Shown here: piece by piece, positions 8,903 through 17,801 of the stretch
How the letters are laid out: each line of letters opens with the position of its first letter
Position numbering within the stretch: position 1 is the first letter of the stretch
Source of the DNA: Clostridiaceae bacterium 14S0207
Lineage (GTDB): Bacteria; Bacillota; Clostridia; Clostridiales; Clostridiaceae
Assembly: GCA_003288255.1 (NCBI GenBank)
Contig: CP026600.1
Coordinates: 62,001-126,000 of the forward strand
Direction: 5' to 3'
Length of the DNA stretch: 64,000 nucleotides
Position numbers and translations under genes: made by a program
Notes under the pieces: generated by a model
The model's database searches: none
What the model saw: the letters and a program-made list of their open reading frames with translations, nothing else
What the model was told of the DNA's origin: nothing

Positions 8903-10324
8903 ATGATATCTTTTATTGTTGCATTAGTTGCACTTATTGTGGGGTATGTTATTTATGGTGCAATAGTAGAAAAAATTTTTGGTGCAGATTCAAGTAAAGA
9001 AACTCCAGCTATACGTTTAGAAGATGGCGTAGATTTTGTACCTATGCCTATGTGGAAAATATTTTTAATACAATTTTTAAATATAGCAGGGCTAGGTCCT
9101 ATATTTGGAGCTATTTTAGGAGCTTTATGGGGGCCATCGTCATTCCTATGGATAGTATTTGGAAGTATTTTTGCAGGTGGAGTCCATGATTATTTTTCTG
9201 GAATGCTTTCTGTTAAACATGATGGAGCTAGTATTCCTGAAATAGTGGGTAACTACCTTGGAAATGGTTTCAGACAATTTATGAGGGTGTTTTCTATAAT
9301 ACTTTTGATATTATTAGGAGTTGTATTTATAACTGGACCAGCAGGATTACTTGAAAGCATTACTCCAGCAGTATTTACTAAAACATTTTGGATATATGCT
9401 ATCTTTTTATATTACCTATTAGCGACTATGGTACCAATTGATAAACTTATCGGTAAGATTTATCCTATCTTTGGTATATGTTTATTGCTAATGGCTGTAG
9501 GGGTAAGTGGAGGCATAATATTAAAAGGATATAAGATACCAGAAATAACTTTACAAAACTTACACCCAGATGGATTACCAATATGGCCAATGATGTTTAT
9601 AACTATTGCCTGTGGTGCAATTTCAGGATTTCATTCAACTCAATCACCACTTATGGCTAGATGTATAACTAATGAAAAACAAGGAAGAAAAGTATTCTAT
9701 GGTTCAATGATAGCTGAAGGAATAGTTGCTTTAATTTGGGCAGCAGCAGCCATGGCTTTCTTTGGAAGTACAGGAGAACTTCAAAGACAGATGTCTGCAC
9801 ATGGTGGACAAGCATGGGTAGTTAATGAGATATCTACTTCGCTACTTGGAAAAGTAGGGGGAGTACTTGCCATACTTGGAGTTGTAGCATGTCCTGTAAC
9901 TTCAGGAGATACAGCTTTTAGAAGTGCCAGATTAACAATATCAGATTTTTTACATTATAAACAAGATAAAATAATAAATAGATTATTTATAAGTGTTCCA
10001 TTATTTGTAGTAGCATTCGTATTAACAAAAGTTGATTTTAATATAATATGGAGATATTTTGCTTGGTCTAATCAGACACTAGCTACAGTTGTTTTATGGA
10101 CAACAGCAATGTTTTTAGCGAAAAATAAAAAGATACATTGGATTGCTACAATCCCAGCTACGTTTATGACAGCGGTAACAACAACATATATATTAGTAGC
10201 TAAAGAAGGATTTAAGCTTAATTCACAAATAGGTTATCCAATTGGGATAGTATTCGCGATAATAAGTTTTGTAATTTTTATGTTGGTAATAAGTAAAAAT
10301 AAAAAATGTAAAGTAGAAGCTTAA
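8903..10324 (+). CDS. cstA: CstA-family carrier (pyruvate/peptide uptake)
   Basis: This 473-residue membrane carrier has about 13-14 helices and the CstA core: GLGPIFGAILGALWGPSSF, SGMLSVKHDGASIPEIVG, GFHSTQSPLMARC and VACPVTSGDTAFRSARL. Family members import pyruvate (BtsT) or peptides (CstA); both are proton-coupled. The protein is the short clostridial form, lacking the extra C-terminal part of the roughly 700-residue enterobacterial proteins. Position right after a LytS/LytT pair supports a pyruvate carrier under their control. GGGGAGG precedes the ATG. The substrate is inferred, not shown. Confidence 0.92.
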   Translation: MISFIVALVALIVGYVIYGAIVEKIFGADSSKETPAIRLEDGVDFVPMPMWKIFLIQFLNIAGLGPIFGAILGALWGPSSFLWIVFGSIFAGGVHDYFSGMLSVKHDGASIPEIVGNYLGNGFRQFMRVFSIILLILLGVVFITGPAGLLESITPAVFTKTFWIYAIFLYYLLATMVPIDKLIGKIYPIFGICLLLMAVGVSGGIILKGYKIPEITLQNLHPDGLPIWPMMFITIACGAISGFHSTQSPLMARCITNEKQGRKVFYGSMIAEGIVALIWAAAAMAFFGSTGELQRQMSAHGGQAWVVNEISTSLLGKVGGVLAILGVVACPVTSGDTAFRSARLTISDFLHYKQDKIINRLFISVPLFVVAFVLTKVDFNIIWRYFAWSNQTLATVVLWTTAMFLAKNKKIHWIATIPATFMTAVTTTYILVAKEGFKLNSQIGYPIGIVFAIISFVIFMLVISKNKKCKVEA

Positions 10325-10388
10325 TAATGATGTAGGTTTTATAAAAATTTATACTGATAATAGTATAAATAATAAAATACAATAAATA

Positions 10389-10435
10389 AAAAATAGTCCA
10401 TTTATAATTTGTGTATAAATGGACTATTTTTTACT
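10389..10435. terminator. Bidirectional terminator between cstA and the lipid kinase gene
   Basis: The stem AAAATAGTCCATTTATA/TATAAATGGACTATTTT is 17 bp long, with T or A runs on both sides. The converging genes end on either side of it. Confidence 0.92.
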
Positions 10436-11320
10436 TTAAATAGGAACAACAACTTTTACTTTGTGTGGAATTATTTCAAACTCTACTTTATTTATTCTTT
10501 CAAGTTCACCATCAGCATTAAGTATGAAATCGTTTTCGCTTTCAACAGTAATTTTTTTACCTTTAAAAAATTTTACTTCCTCTGCAGAAATATGGTTACC
10601 CTTTAGGGCTTTAGGTAAAACATGAAGTAGCCTGGATAGGCTTGCGTTACTTACCATACATACGTCTAAAAAACCATCCTCAATATTTGCATGAGGAGCA
10701 ATAGGTATACCCCCTCCATAGCATTTGCCATTAGATGCAGCCAATAGTAGGTTTTCTTGTATAAATTCTTGACCATCTATGTTTATATCCATATTAAGTG
10801 CTTTGAAGATAAATGGGGTATAGAATAGACTTAAAATATAGGCAAGTCCACTAGGAATAAATTTTGATTTTTTAAAATGTCGAGCATTATATATAACTTC
10901 TGAATCGAATCCTACAGAAGAGATATTTATGAAGTATCTTCCGTTAGCTTTTGCAAGGTCTATATATTTTTCATAACCCATTATAGTGTGTTGTAAAATA
11001 TCTGTATGTAATTTGTAATCTGGGATTAGGGTACGTGCAAAATCGTTACCAGTGCCGCAAGGAATTACAGCCAGAGAGCTATTACTATCTACTAGGCCAT
11101 TAAGAACTTCATTAACAGTTCCATCATCGCCAATGGCATATACTCTATAATCATCCTTTTGTACATATTTTCGTACTAAATCAATAGCATGTCCCTTTTC
11201 CTCTGTTATTTCTATTATGTAATTATCATCATTAAATTTGAATAATTCATGTATTTTACTTATATATGATAATGACTTACCTTTACCTGCTACGGGATTA
11301 ACAACAAATAAATGTTTCAT
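10436..11320 (-). CDS. Diacylglycerol kinase-family lipid kinase (YegS/DagK-like)
   Basis: The 294-residue cytosolic enzyme belongs to the DAGK catalytic family that phosphorylates lipids such as diacylglycerol with ATP. It starts with the nucleotide-binding NPVAGKGKS (residues 8-16), has VIPCGTGNDFART near 86-98, and ends with the usual NADGELE segment. The ATP-binding loop, normally GGDGT, reads GDDGTVNEV here (about residues 64-72), a Gly to Asp change. The rest of the fold appears intact. It is a single gene on the minus strand, sharing a terminator with cstA. Confidence 0.92.
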   Translation of the reverse strand: MKHLFVVNPVAGKGKSLSYISKIHELFKFNDDNYIIEITEEKGHAIDLVRKYVQKDDYRVYAIGDDGTVNEVLNGLVDSNSSLAVIPCGTGNDFARTLIPDYKLHTDILQHTIMGYEKYIDLAKANGRYFINISSVGFDSEVIYNARHFKKSKFIPSGLAYILSLFYTPFIFKALNMDINIDGQEFIQENLLLAASNGKCYGGGIPIAPHANIEDGFLDVCMVSNASLSRLLHVLPKALKGNHISAEEVKFFKGKKITVESENDFILNADGELERINKVEFEIIPHKVKVVVPI

Positions 11321-11542
11321 AATTTCACCACCACTAGAAATGATAATTGATTAAATTATATACCTTTACTAAAAAATTGTAAAAATAAATTGTAAATATA
11401 ATTATATATAAAAGGTGTAATTCATAATATTAATATACATTCATAACTTTGTTGATATATATGATTAGAAGATGTGATAATATGTATAATTATTTTTGTT
11501 ATTTCAAAAATAGTTAAAAAGAGTATTTTATTTAAAATAAAG

Positions 11543-11597
11543 TTATCCACAAAAATTGTTAATAAATATGTTGATAACTTTAGAAAAGTTGTGATAA
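11543..11597. other. Cluster of DnaA-box-like sites in an AT-rich spacer
   Basis: The 489-bp gap between the lipid kinase start and the DegV gene holds a perfect DnaA box TTATCCACA (11543-11551). Nearby on the opposite strand are TGTTAATAA (11557-11565, two mismatches to TGTGGATAA) and TGTTGATAA (11569-11577, one mismatch), and a poorer TTGTGATAA at 11589. No dnaA or dnaN gene is visible nearby. The rest of the gap contains the kinase promoter region and two terminators. Function is uncertain. Confidence 0.3.
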
Positions 11598-11629
11598 ACA
11601 TGTTAATATGTGTGTAAAAACCGTTTATA

Positions 11630-11667
11630 ATAAAAAAAACTATCTTTTTTAAGATAGCTTTTTTTAT
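11630..11667. terminator. Bidirectional terminator-like hairpin
   Basis: The stem AACTATCTT/AAGATAGCTT (one mismatch) is flanked by an A run on the left and a T run on the right, so it can work in either direction. It is probably a second stop signal for minus-strand DegV transcription. Confidence 0.65.
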
Positions 11668-11684
11668 TATGGAATAAAGAATAA

Positions 11685-11738
11685 AATAAAAAAGGTAATT
11701 GCAGCGATATGGGCATATTGGTAACTGCAATTACCTTA
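11685..11738 (-). terminator. Terminator of the degV gene with a long branched hairpin
   Basis: A perfect 13-bp stem pairs 11692-11704 with 11725-11737, enclosing a 20-nt loop that itself contains ATAT/ATAT arms. On the minus strand it is followed by a run of seven T. It lies 70 bp after the DegV stop codon. Confidence 0.85.
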
Positions 11739-11809
11739 CAAGGTTTTAGCTAATGATATTATAATATAATTTTTTTTGAAATGGGGTTACAAGATGTTTA
11801 CAAAGTTAA

Positions 11810-12667
11810 CTATCTTAGATTGTCTTGAGTATAATAAACTATGCCTATAGCCCCAGGTCCTACATGTAATCCTATAACAGGTCCAATATCACATATAGAA
11901 ATATTTATATCAATATGTTCTTTTATAAGTTTTACTAGTTCTTCTGCCTCATTATAACAATTTATATGATGAACCAGTATTTCTCCTAATCCATAATTCT
12001 CTATATCACTTAACATTTTATCAACCATAGTTTTAATAGCTTTACCCTTAGTTCTAACTTTTGTTAACACACTAGTTTTACCATTTTCTACTGTTAATAT
12101 AGGAATTATTTTTAGGAAGTTTCCAATTAAGGCACTTGCCCCACCGATTCTTCCACCTTTTTTTAAATATTCAAGGTTATCTGGGATAAATAAGAATCTA
12201 CTCTTTTTAATGTTACTTTCTATAATTTCTGTTATCTCTTGTATAGATTTACCTTCTTTTGCTGCTCGAGCACCAACTAATGCAGCAAAACCTAATTGCA
12301 TAGAATTAGATCTAGAATCTATTATTTCAATTTTAGCATTTGGATTTTCATCTAAAATCATATTTTTAACCATATGTGCGGTTGCATATGTACCACTCAT
12401 TTCAGATGATATAAGTACACAAACAATACTGTCACCATTATCTATTATTTTTTTCATTTTATCATAAATCTCACCAACAGAAGGTTGAGAGGAAATAGGT
12501 ATGCCTTTTTTATCCATCTTATTATAGAAAGATCCATTATCTATATCAGTTTCTTTAAAATTTTCATCGTCAAAGGCAACATTTAAGCAAATTACTTCTA
12601 TATCTAATTCTTTTTTTATATTTTCTTGTAAGTAACTTGTACTATCTGTTAAAATTTTTACTGCCAT
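11810..12667 (-). CDS. DegV-family fatty-acid-binding protein
   Basis: With the start at MAVKILTDST the protein has 285 residues, the usual DegV length. The start is set by GGAGAA placed 8 nt before this ATG; an upstream in-frame ATG at 12799 would add 44 hydrophobic residues without family support. Motifs: ILTDSTSYL at 4-12, SSEMSGTYATA near 86-96, KKGGRIGG near 169-176, and HVGPGAIGIVY at the C-terminus. Family proteins (FakB in Staphylococcus) bind a fatty acid for phosphorylation by the FakA kinase. No FakA gene is in the window. Confidence 0.92.
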   Translation of the reverse strand: MAVKILTDSTSYLQENIKKELDIEVICLNVAFDDENFKETDIDNGSFYNKMDKKGIPISSQPSVGEIYDKMKKIIDNGDSIVCVLISSEMSGTYATAHMVKNMILDENPNAKIEIIDSRSNSMQLGFAALVGARAAKEGKSIQEITEIIESNIKKSRFLFIPDNLEYLKKGGRIGGASALIGNFLKIIPILTVENGKTSVLTKVRTKGKAIKTMVDKMLSDIENYGLGEILVHHINCYNEAEELVKLIKEHIDINISICDIGPVIGLHVGPGAIGIVYYTQDNLR

Positions 12668-12860
12668 ATCGCAATTTCTCCATTTTTTATTATTTATATA
12701 TGTATTATAACATATAATATAAATTAAATTCTGAAAAAACAGGAGTAAGATAAAGAACTTTATGTAAATAAATTTTAAAATTGTATACATTATAAACATA
12801 AATTTCCATATATATTAAGTTTAATTAAGCAATGAACATAATGAAATTTACTTACTATAA

Positions 12861-12900
12861 AAATAAAAGTTATCCTATTTTTAAAGGATAACTTTTATTT
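12861..12900. terminator. Terminator of the Fe-alcohol dehydrogenase gene
   Basis: The 16-bp stem AAATAAAAGTTATCCT/AGGATAACTTTTATTT has an 8-nt loop and T/A-rich flanks on both sides. It lies 29 bp beyond the stop codon of the minus-strand dehydrogenase gene. Confidence 0.85.
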
Positions 12901-12928
12901 TTATATATAGCTTATATTAACTTAGAAA

Positions 12929-14128
12929 TTAAAGAGATTCTCTGTAAATAGTACTTACAAGTTCTTTAGTTGCCTTTGCAGGTGAACAACTAAGTAGTAA
13001 ATCTAAGCTAGGAGTATTAAAAGCAAGATCTGTTAATTCATTAACTTGACCTTCGTTAAATCCTAAAGTTGTTAGTGTATCTGTTACACCAACTTCGTGT
13101 AACCAAGCTTTTAATCCATCACAAGCTTTTTGAGCTTCAGATTTTTCACCTTTTAGATCTTTAACTATAGGAGATAATACTGATGCTAATACTTCAGGTC
13201 TTTCTTTATAAGTGTATTTAACAACTGAAGGAACTAAAACTGCTAGTCCTAATCCATGAGTTAAATCAGATTTAACAGCACTTAATGGATGTTCAAGTGC
13301 ATGAGTTAAATGTAATAATGTATTATCAAAAGCTATACCAGCTATTAATGATGCATAAGTTAAATAATATCTAGCCTCTAAATTTGAACCATCCTCTATG
13401 GCAATTGGAAGATATTTTGCAATTAATCTTACAGTTTCTTCCGCAAGTAATATAGAATAAGGATTTGCAACTGTAGAAGTAGCGGCTTCAATAACATGAT
13501 TCATGGCATCTATTGAAGTATACATTGTTTGGTATTTTGATAGCCCAGTCATTAATCCAGGATCATCGATTGAATAAAGTGGATAAGATAGATCATAAGC
13601 AAGACAAGGCTTATATTTCTTTTCAAGTAAACTAATAACTGCAAATCTATCTCCTTCAGTTCCTGTACCATGAGTTGTGTTTATAGTTATTACAGGAAGT
13701 GCCTTATCAGGAGTAAATTCATATTGGACTAACTCAGCACAGGTTTTATTACCATACTGAGTCATTATAGCAACTCCTTTGGAGGCATCAATAACACTTC
13801 CTCCACCAATAGCTATAATAGCTTGAGCACCTAAATCACATGCAAGTTTAGTTGCTTCATCAACATGTGTTGTTGTTGGATTGGCAGTTATTTTACTGTA
13901 TAATTCATACTTTATATTAGATTCATTTAAAGCCTTTTCTACATAATCCCATGCGCCTGTTCTTTTAAAAGAAGATGTTCCTGTTATTACTAAAATTTTA
14001 GAAATACCTTTTTTACTTAATTCTTTAGTAATGTCAAATATCTTTTTGATAGCACCAACACCTAAGTAAATAGTTGACTTTCCTCTAATTTCAGCAATTT
14101 CATTTATTGAAATAGTTTTTTCCCACAT
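12929..14128 (-). CDS. Iron-containing alcohol dehydrogenase (group III)
   Basis: The 399-residue cytosolic oxidoreductase probably reduces an aldehyde to an alcohol with NAD(P)H. The dinucleotide site is GGGSVIDASKG at about 108-118. Metal ligands by family alignment are Asp207 and His211 (SIDAMNHVIEA), His276 (LTHALEHPL) and His291 (LTHGLGLA). GGGGAGG precedes the ATG on the minus strand. Two Rex-type operators lie 75-115 bp upstream, pointing to derepression at high NADH. The substrate (ethanol, butanol, propanediol or another) cannot be decided. Codon use matches its neighbours. Confidence 0.93.
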   Translation of the reverse strand: MWEKTISINEIAEIRGKSTIYLGVGAIKKIFDITKELSKKGISKILVITGTSSFKRTGAWDYVEKALNESNIKYELYSKITANPTTTHVDEATKLACDLGAQAIIAIGGGSVIDASKGVAIMTQYGNKTCAELVQYEFTPDKALPVITINTTHGTGTEGDRFAVISLLEKKYKPCLAYDLSYPLYSIDDPGLMTGLSKYQTMYTSIDAMNHVIEAATSTVANPYSILLAEETVRLIAKYLPIAIEDGSNLEARYYLTYASLIAGIAFDNTLLHLTHALEHPLSAVKSDLTHGLGLAVLVPSVVKYTYKERPEVLASVLSPIVKDLKGEKSEAQKACDGLKAWLHEVGVTDTLTTLGFNEGQVNELTDLAFNTPSLDLLLSCSPAKATKELVSTIYRESL

Positions 14129-14202
14129 ATTAAATACCTCCCCAAAATTATTTCACAATATGTTGTAATTTTTAGTTAATTTATAAAGAAGTTAATTTTC
14201 AT

Positions 14203-14220
14203 TTGTTAATAGTTTAACAC
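14203..14220. promoter_or_regulatory. Rex-type operator 1 upstream of the Fe-ADH
   Basis: The site TTGTTAA-TAGT-TTAACAC matches the Rex palindrome TTGTTAA-N4-TTAACAA at 13 of 14 defined bases. It lies in the promoter region of the minus-strand Fe-ADH gene, 75 bp before its start codon. Confidence 0.7.
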
Positions 14221-14224
14221 CGAT

Positions 14225-14242
14225 TTGTTAAAAAAGCAACAA
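14225..14242. promoter_or_regulatory. Rex-type operator 2 upstream of the Fe-ADH
   Basis: The site TTGTTAA-AAAA-GCAACAA matches the Rex palindrome at 12 of 14 defined bases. Its centre is 22 bp (two helical turns) from the centre of operator 1, so two Rex dimers could bind the same face of the DNA. Confidence 0.6.
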
Positions 14243-14298
14243 ATTAAATGAAACTTTATAAAATTATTTGTATATAAAATGTTAATTAAAAAACAATA

Positions 14299-14952
14299 TT
14301 ATAATAAATCTGATTGTTGAGGGGTAATGCTAAATCCAACATGAGAGCAATAAGATTGAATAGTTTTGACGTACCATTTGCTAGCTCGAGGATCTATAAA
14401 TATATTTTCTATAAAGTCGAAAGGATTAAGTGTTATAGATATACTTTTAGGTATAGAGTCAATTTTATCTGGTTTTACATAAGTAATCAGACGAACCTCC
14501 TTCTCATGTTGAAAGGCTTTTCTCTTTAGTAAACCATGATAAAAAGTTTTTTCGGGGCCTTTTAAAGTATCTAGTTTTTGTAATGCTCTTTCTAAGTTAT
14601 CATAGTATATTACAGGAGATAACATAGCCGCATCAATTTGTTTTATTGAAAGAAATTTATTAACTGAACTTTGAATTAAAATACCTTCCTTTCCCTTAGC
14701 GTAAATTTTCCAAAGTGCATCAGATATACCTTCAAGGCTCCAGCATTGACCATATAAGTTATTACTAAATTCTATAGGCATTTTATGTTTTGCTGGTAAT
14801 TCCCATATATCTTCCCAAGCATTCAGGTTTGAGAGATATGTTGTTTTGGTTTCTACAAATTCTAAAAAACAACTTAAAGATAGATATCTGTAAAGTTTAG
14901 TATTAGAACCTAAATTTTTAGATATAATAAATGTTTCATTACTATAATTCAT
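14299..14952 (-). CDS. DUF2971-like protein of unknown function
   Basis: This 217-residue soluble protein has the pattern of the DUF2971 family: LYRYLSLSCFLEFVE near 19-33, an NLNAWEDIWE stretch near 42-51, a GQCWSLEGISDALWKIYAKG segment in the middle, and HEKEVRLITYV near 149-159. The family is widespread, sometimes next to phage or defence genes, but has no established activity. Here it lies between two dehydrogenase genes, divergent from adhE, with no mobile-element sign. Function not assigned. Confidence 0.65.
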   Translation of the reverse strand: MNYSNETFIISKNLGSNTKLYRYLSLSCFLEFVETKTTYLSNLNAWEDIWELPAKHKMPIEFSNNLYGQCWSLEGISDALWKIYAKGKEGILIQSSVNKFLSIKQIDAAMLSPVIYYDNLERALQKLDTLKGPEKTFYHGLLKRKAFQHEKEVRLITYVKPDKIDSIPKSISITLNPFDFIENIFIDPRASKWYVKTIQSYCSHVGFSITPQQSDLL

Positions 14953-15126
14953 ATGTTCACCCGCTTCTAAATATAACTTTAGTTAAAATTAAATCTATGT
15001 TTATAATGTATCCTAAATTAGTGAAAAATATATTTAATATATTACATAATAGGATGTTTTAAGATTAGGTATAAAAAATACAATAAAAATAATAATAATA
15101 CAGAAGAAATATAAAAACTTCACACA

Positions 15127-15144
15127 ATGATAAAAAAATAACAA
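15127..15144. promoter_or_regulatory. Rex-like operator upstream of adhE
   Basis: The site ATGATAA-AAAA-ATAACAA matches the Rex palindrome at 11 of 14 defined bases and lies 8 bp upstream of the proposed -35 box. Rex control of adhE is established in clostridia, which raises the value of this otherwise imperfect match. Confidence 0.5.
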
Positions 15145-15151
15145 GGAACTA

Positions 15152-15179
15152 TTGCAAAAAAAAATGAATATGATATTAT
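15152..15179 (+). promoter_or_regulatory. Probable adhE promoter
   Basis: A -35 box TTGCAA (15152-15157) and a -10 box TATTAT (15174-15179) are separated by 16 bp, 46 bp before the adhE start codon. The Rex-like site lies just upstream. Confidence 0.5.
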
Positions 15180-15224
15180 AAGAAAAGATAGTTAATTATT
15201 TAACGAAATAGAGGGTGAAATTTA

Positions 15225-17783
15225 ATGAGTACTGTTAAAGAAAATATTAATACCTTAGTAAAAAAAGCTAGAGTTGCTTATGAAAAATTTTTAAAACTAG
15301 ATCAAGAAACTGTAGATGACATAGTTAAAAATATGACTGAAGAAGCTTTAGATGCTCATAGAAAGTTAGCTAAAATGGCTGTGGAAGAAACCGGAATGGG
15401 TGTGTATGAAGACAAAATAACTAAAAATATATTTGCTTCAGAGTACGTATATAATGATATTAGAAATCTAAAAACTGTTGGGATAATTTCAGAAAATAAT
15501 GAAGAAGGTTATATAGAAGTCGCCGAACCAATAGGTGTTATAGCAGGTGTAACACCAACAACTAACCCAACTTCAACTACTATATTTAAATGTTTAATTG
15601 CGATGAAAACAAGAAATCCTATAATTTTTAGTTTTCACCCAAGAGCACAAAAGTGTAGTATAGAAGCAGCTCGTATTGTTAGGGACGCTGCTATTAGTTC
15701 AGGAGCACCAGAGGATTGTATACAATGGATAGAGCATCCTTCTATAGAAGCATCAAAGGAGTTAATGTTTCATGAAGGTGTTGATATTGTTCTTGCAACA
15801 GGCGGACCAGGAATGGTTAAAAGTGCATATTCAACAGGTAAGCCAGCACTAGGAGTAGGTTCAGGAAATGTACCTTGTTATATAGAAAAAACAGCAAAAG
15901 TTAAAACTGCTGTACATGATCTAATTATGAGTAAGACTTTTGATAACGGAACTATTTGTGCATCAGAACAAGGCGTAATTTTAGATAAAGAAATAGCTGA
16001 TGAAGCCATACAATTAATGAAAGACAATCATTGTTATTTCTTAAATGATGAAGAAATGATGAAAGTAGAAGCCTTTGCTATAGATAAAGAAAGAAATTCA
16101 ATGAATCCAGCTATAGTTGGCCAAAGTGCATTTAAGATTGCAGAAATGTCCGGAATAAAGGTACCTAAGGATGCTAAAATATTAGTAGCCAAATTAGATG
16201 GAATCGGTCCTAATTACCCATTATCAAGGGAAAAATTAAGTCCTATATTATCATTATTTATAGGAAAAAATACAGAGGATAGTATTAATATCTGTGAAAA
16301 AATGATTGAATTTGGAGGACTTGGACATTCGGCCGTAATTCACTCAAATGATAATAATGTTGTAGAAAAATTTGCAGTTAGACTAAAGGCTGGGAGAATT
16401 ATTGTAAATTCACCTTCATCACAAGGTGCTATAGGTAATATTTATAACTATACTAATCCATCTTTAACTTTAGGTTGTGGAACAATGGGTAAAAATTCAA
16501 CAACTCAAAATGTTGGGGTATTAAATCTTATAAACACTAAAAAAGTTACAAAGAGGAGAGTTAATATGCAATGGTTTAGAGTTCCTGAAAGAATTTATTT
16601 TGAGGTTGGATCACTTAGATATCTAGAAGAGATGGGTCCTAAAAAGGTATTTATAGTAACAGATAGAGCTATGGATAAATTCGGATATGTTAATAAAATA
16701 ATGTACCATCTAAATAAAGCAGGAGCTCATGTGAATATATTCTTAGATGTAGAACCAGATCCATCTATAGAGACAGTTATGAAAGGTACAGAAGAAATTA
16801 GAGCCTTTGAACCAGATATTATTATAGCACTAGGTGGAGGTTCAGCAATGGATGCTGCTAAGGGAATGTGGCTTTTCTATGAATACCCAGATGTAGATTT
16901 TAAAAAATTAAGGCTAAGATTTATGGATATTAGAAAGAGAGCTGTTAAATTTCCTAAAATGGGTAGAAAGGCTAAGATGGTAGCGATACCAACAACTTCA
17001 GGAACAGGATCTGAGGTAACATCTTTTGCAGTAATTACAGATAAAAAGAACAACATTAAGTATCCATTAGCGGATTATGAGTTAACTCCAAATGTAGCGA
17101 TTCTTGACCCAGAATTAGTTATGACTGTTCCAAAGTCAGTAACAGCAGATACAGGATTAGACGTATTAACACATGCTATAGAAGCGTATGTATCTGTAAT
17201 GGCAACGGATTATACTGATGCATTAGCATTGGGAGCAATAGAAATGGTATTTAAATATTTACCAAGGGCTTATAAAAATGGTTTAGATGAAGAGGCAAGA
17301 GAAAAAATGCATAATGCTTCATGTATGGCTGGTATGGCGTTTACAAATGCCTTTTTAGGAGTAAATCATAGTATAGCTCATAAGCTTGGATCAGCTTTCC
17401 ATATACCTCACGGAAGATCAAATGCTATTTTATTACCTTATGTTATTGAGTATAATGGAGTTGAACATCCTTCTAAGTTCACTATATTCCCTAAATATGA
17501 TTACTATAAGGCACCAGAGAAGTATCAAAGAATAGCTAAACTTTTAGAATTGCCATGTGCAACACCAGAAGAAGGCGTTAAGAGTCTAGCTAATGCAGTA
17601 AGAAAACTTATGAAAGAAATAAATCAAGTAAATAGTTTATCAGCGTGTGGAGTTACTAAAGAAGATTTTGAAGATAAACTAGATAAAATTGCAGATGAGG
17701 CTTTTGAGGATCAATGTACAATAGTAAATCCAAGACAGCCTTCTGTAGAAGAAATAAAGGAAATACTAAGGAAAGCATTTTAA
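15225..17783 (+). CDS. adhE: Bifunctional aldehyde-alcohol dehydrogenase AdhE
   Basis: The 852-residue fusion converts acetyl-CoA (or butyryl-CoA) to aldehyde and then to alcohol with two NADH. Residues 1-440 form the CoA-acylating aldehyde dehydrogenase with catalytic Cys245 in NGTICASEQ. A linker precedes an iron-dependent alcohol dehydrogenase starting near 448 (MQWFRVPERIYFEVG), with ALGGGSAMDAAKGMW near 534-548 and His-rich metal-site segments (LTHAIEAY, GVNHSIAHKLG, HIPHGRSNA). Length and order are those of typical AdhE, which forms spirosomes. GAGGGTG precedes the ATG. A Rex-like operator upstream suggests NADH-responsive control. Confidence 0.98.
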   Translation: MSTVKENINTLVKKARVAYEKFLKLDQETVDDIVKNMTEEALDAHRKLAKMAVEETGMGVYEDKITKNIFASEYVYNDIRNLKTVGIISENNEEGYIEVAEPIGVIAGVTPTTNPTSTTIFKCLIAMKTRNPIIFSFHPRAQKCSIEAARIVRDAAISSGAPEDCIQWIEHPSIEASKELMFHEGVDIVLATGGPGMVKSAYSTGKPALGVGSGNVPCYIEKTAKVKTAVHDLIMSKTFDNGTICASEQGVILDKEIADEAIQLMKDNHCYFLNDEEMMKVEAFAIDKERNSMNPAIVGQSAFKIAEMSGIKVPKDAKILVAKLDGIGPNYPLSREKLSPILSLFIGKNTEDSINICEKMIEFGGLGHSAVIHSNDNNVVEKFAVRLKAGRIIVNSPSSQGAIGNIYNYTNPSLTLGCGTMGKNSTTQNVGVLNLINTKKVTKRRVNMQWFRVPERIYFEVGSLRYLEEMGPKKVFIVTDRAMDKFGYVNKIMYHLNKAGAHVNIFLDVEPDPSIETVMKGTEEIRAFEPDIIIALGGGSAMDAAKGMWLFYEYPDVDFKKLRLRFMDIRKRAVKFPKMGRKAKMVAIPTTSGTGSEVTSFAVITDKKNNIKYPLADYELTPNVAILDPELVMTVPKSVTADTGLDVLTHAIEAYVSVMATDYTDALALGAIEMVFKYLPRAYKNGLDEEAREKMHNASCMAGMAFTNAFLGVNHSIAHKLGSAFHIPHGRSNAILLPYVIEYNGVEHPSKFTIFPKYDYYKAPEKYQRIAKLLELPCATPEEGVKSLANAVRKLMKEINQVNSLSACGVTKEDFEDKLDKIADEAFEDQCTIVNPRQPSVEEIKEILRKAF

Positions 17784-17801
17784 ATTTAAGTAACTTTTAG
17801 G

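Noticed and set aside
11422-11730. 102-codon open frame on the minus strand in the spacer after the DegV gene
   Set aside because: It runs through two terminator hairpins and the DnaA-like boxes, has no ribosome site and encodes a low-complexity Ile/Phe/Tyr-rich string.
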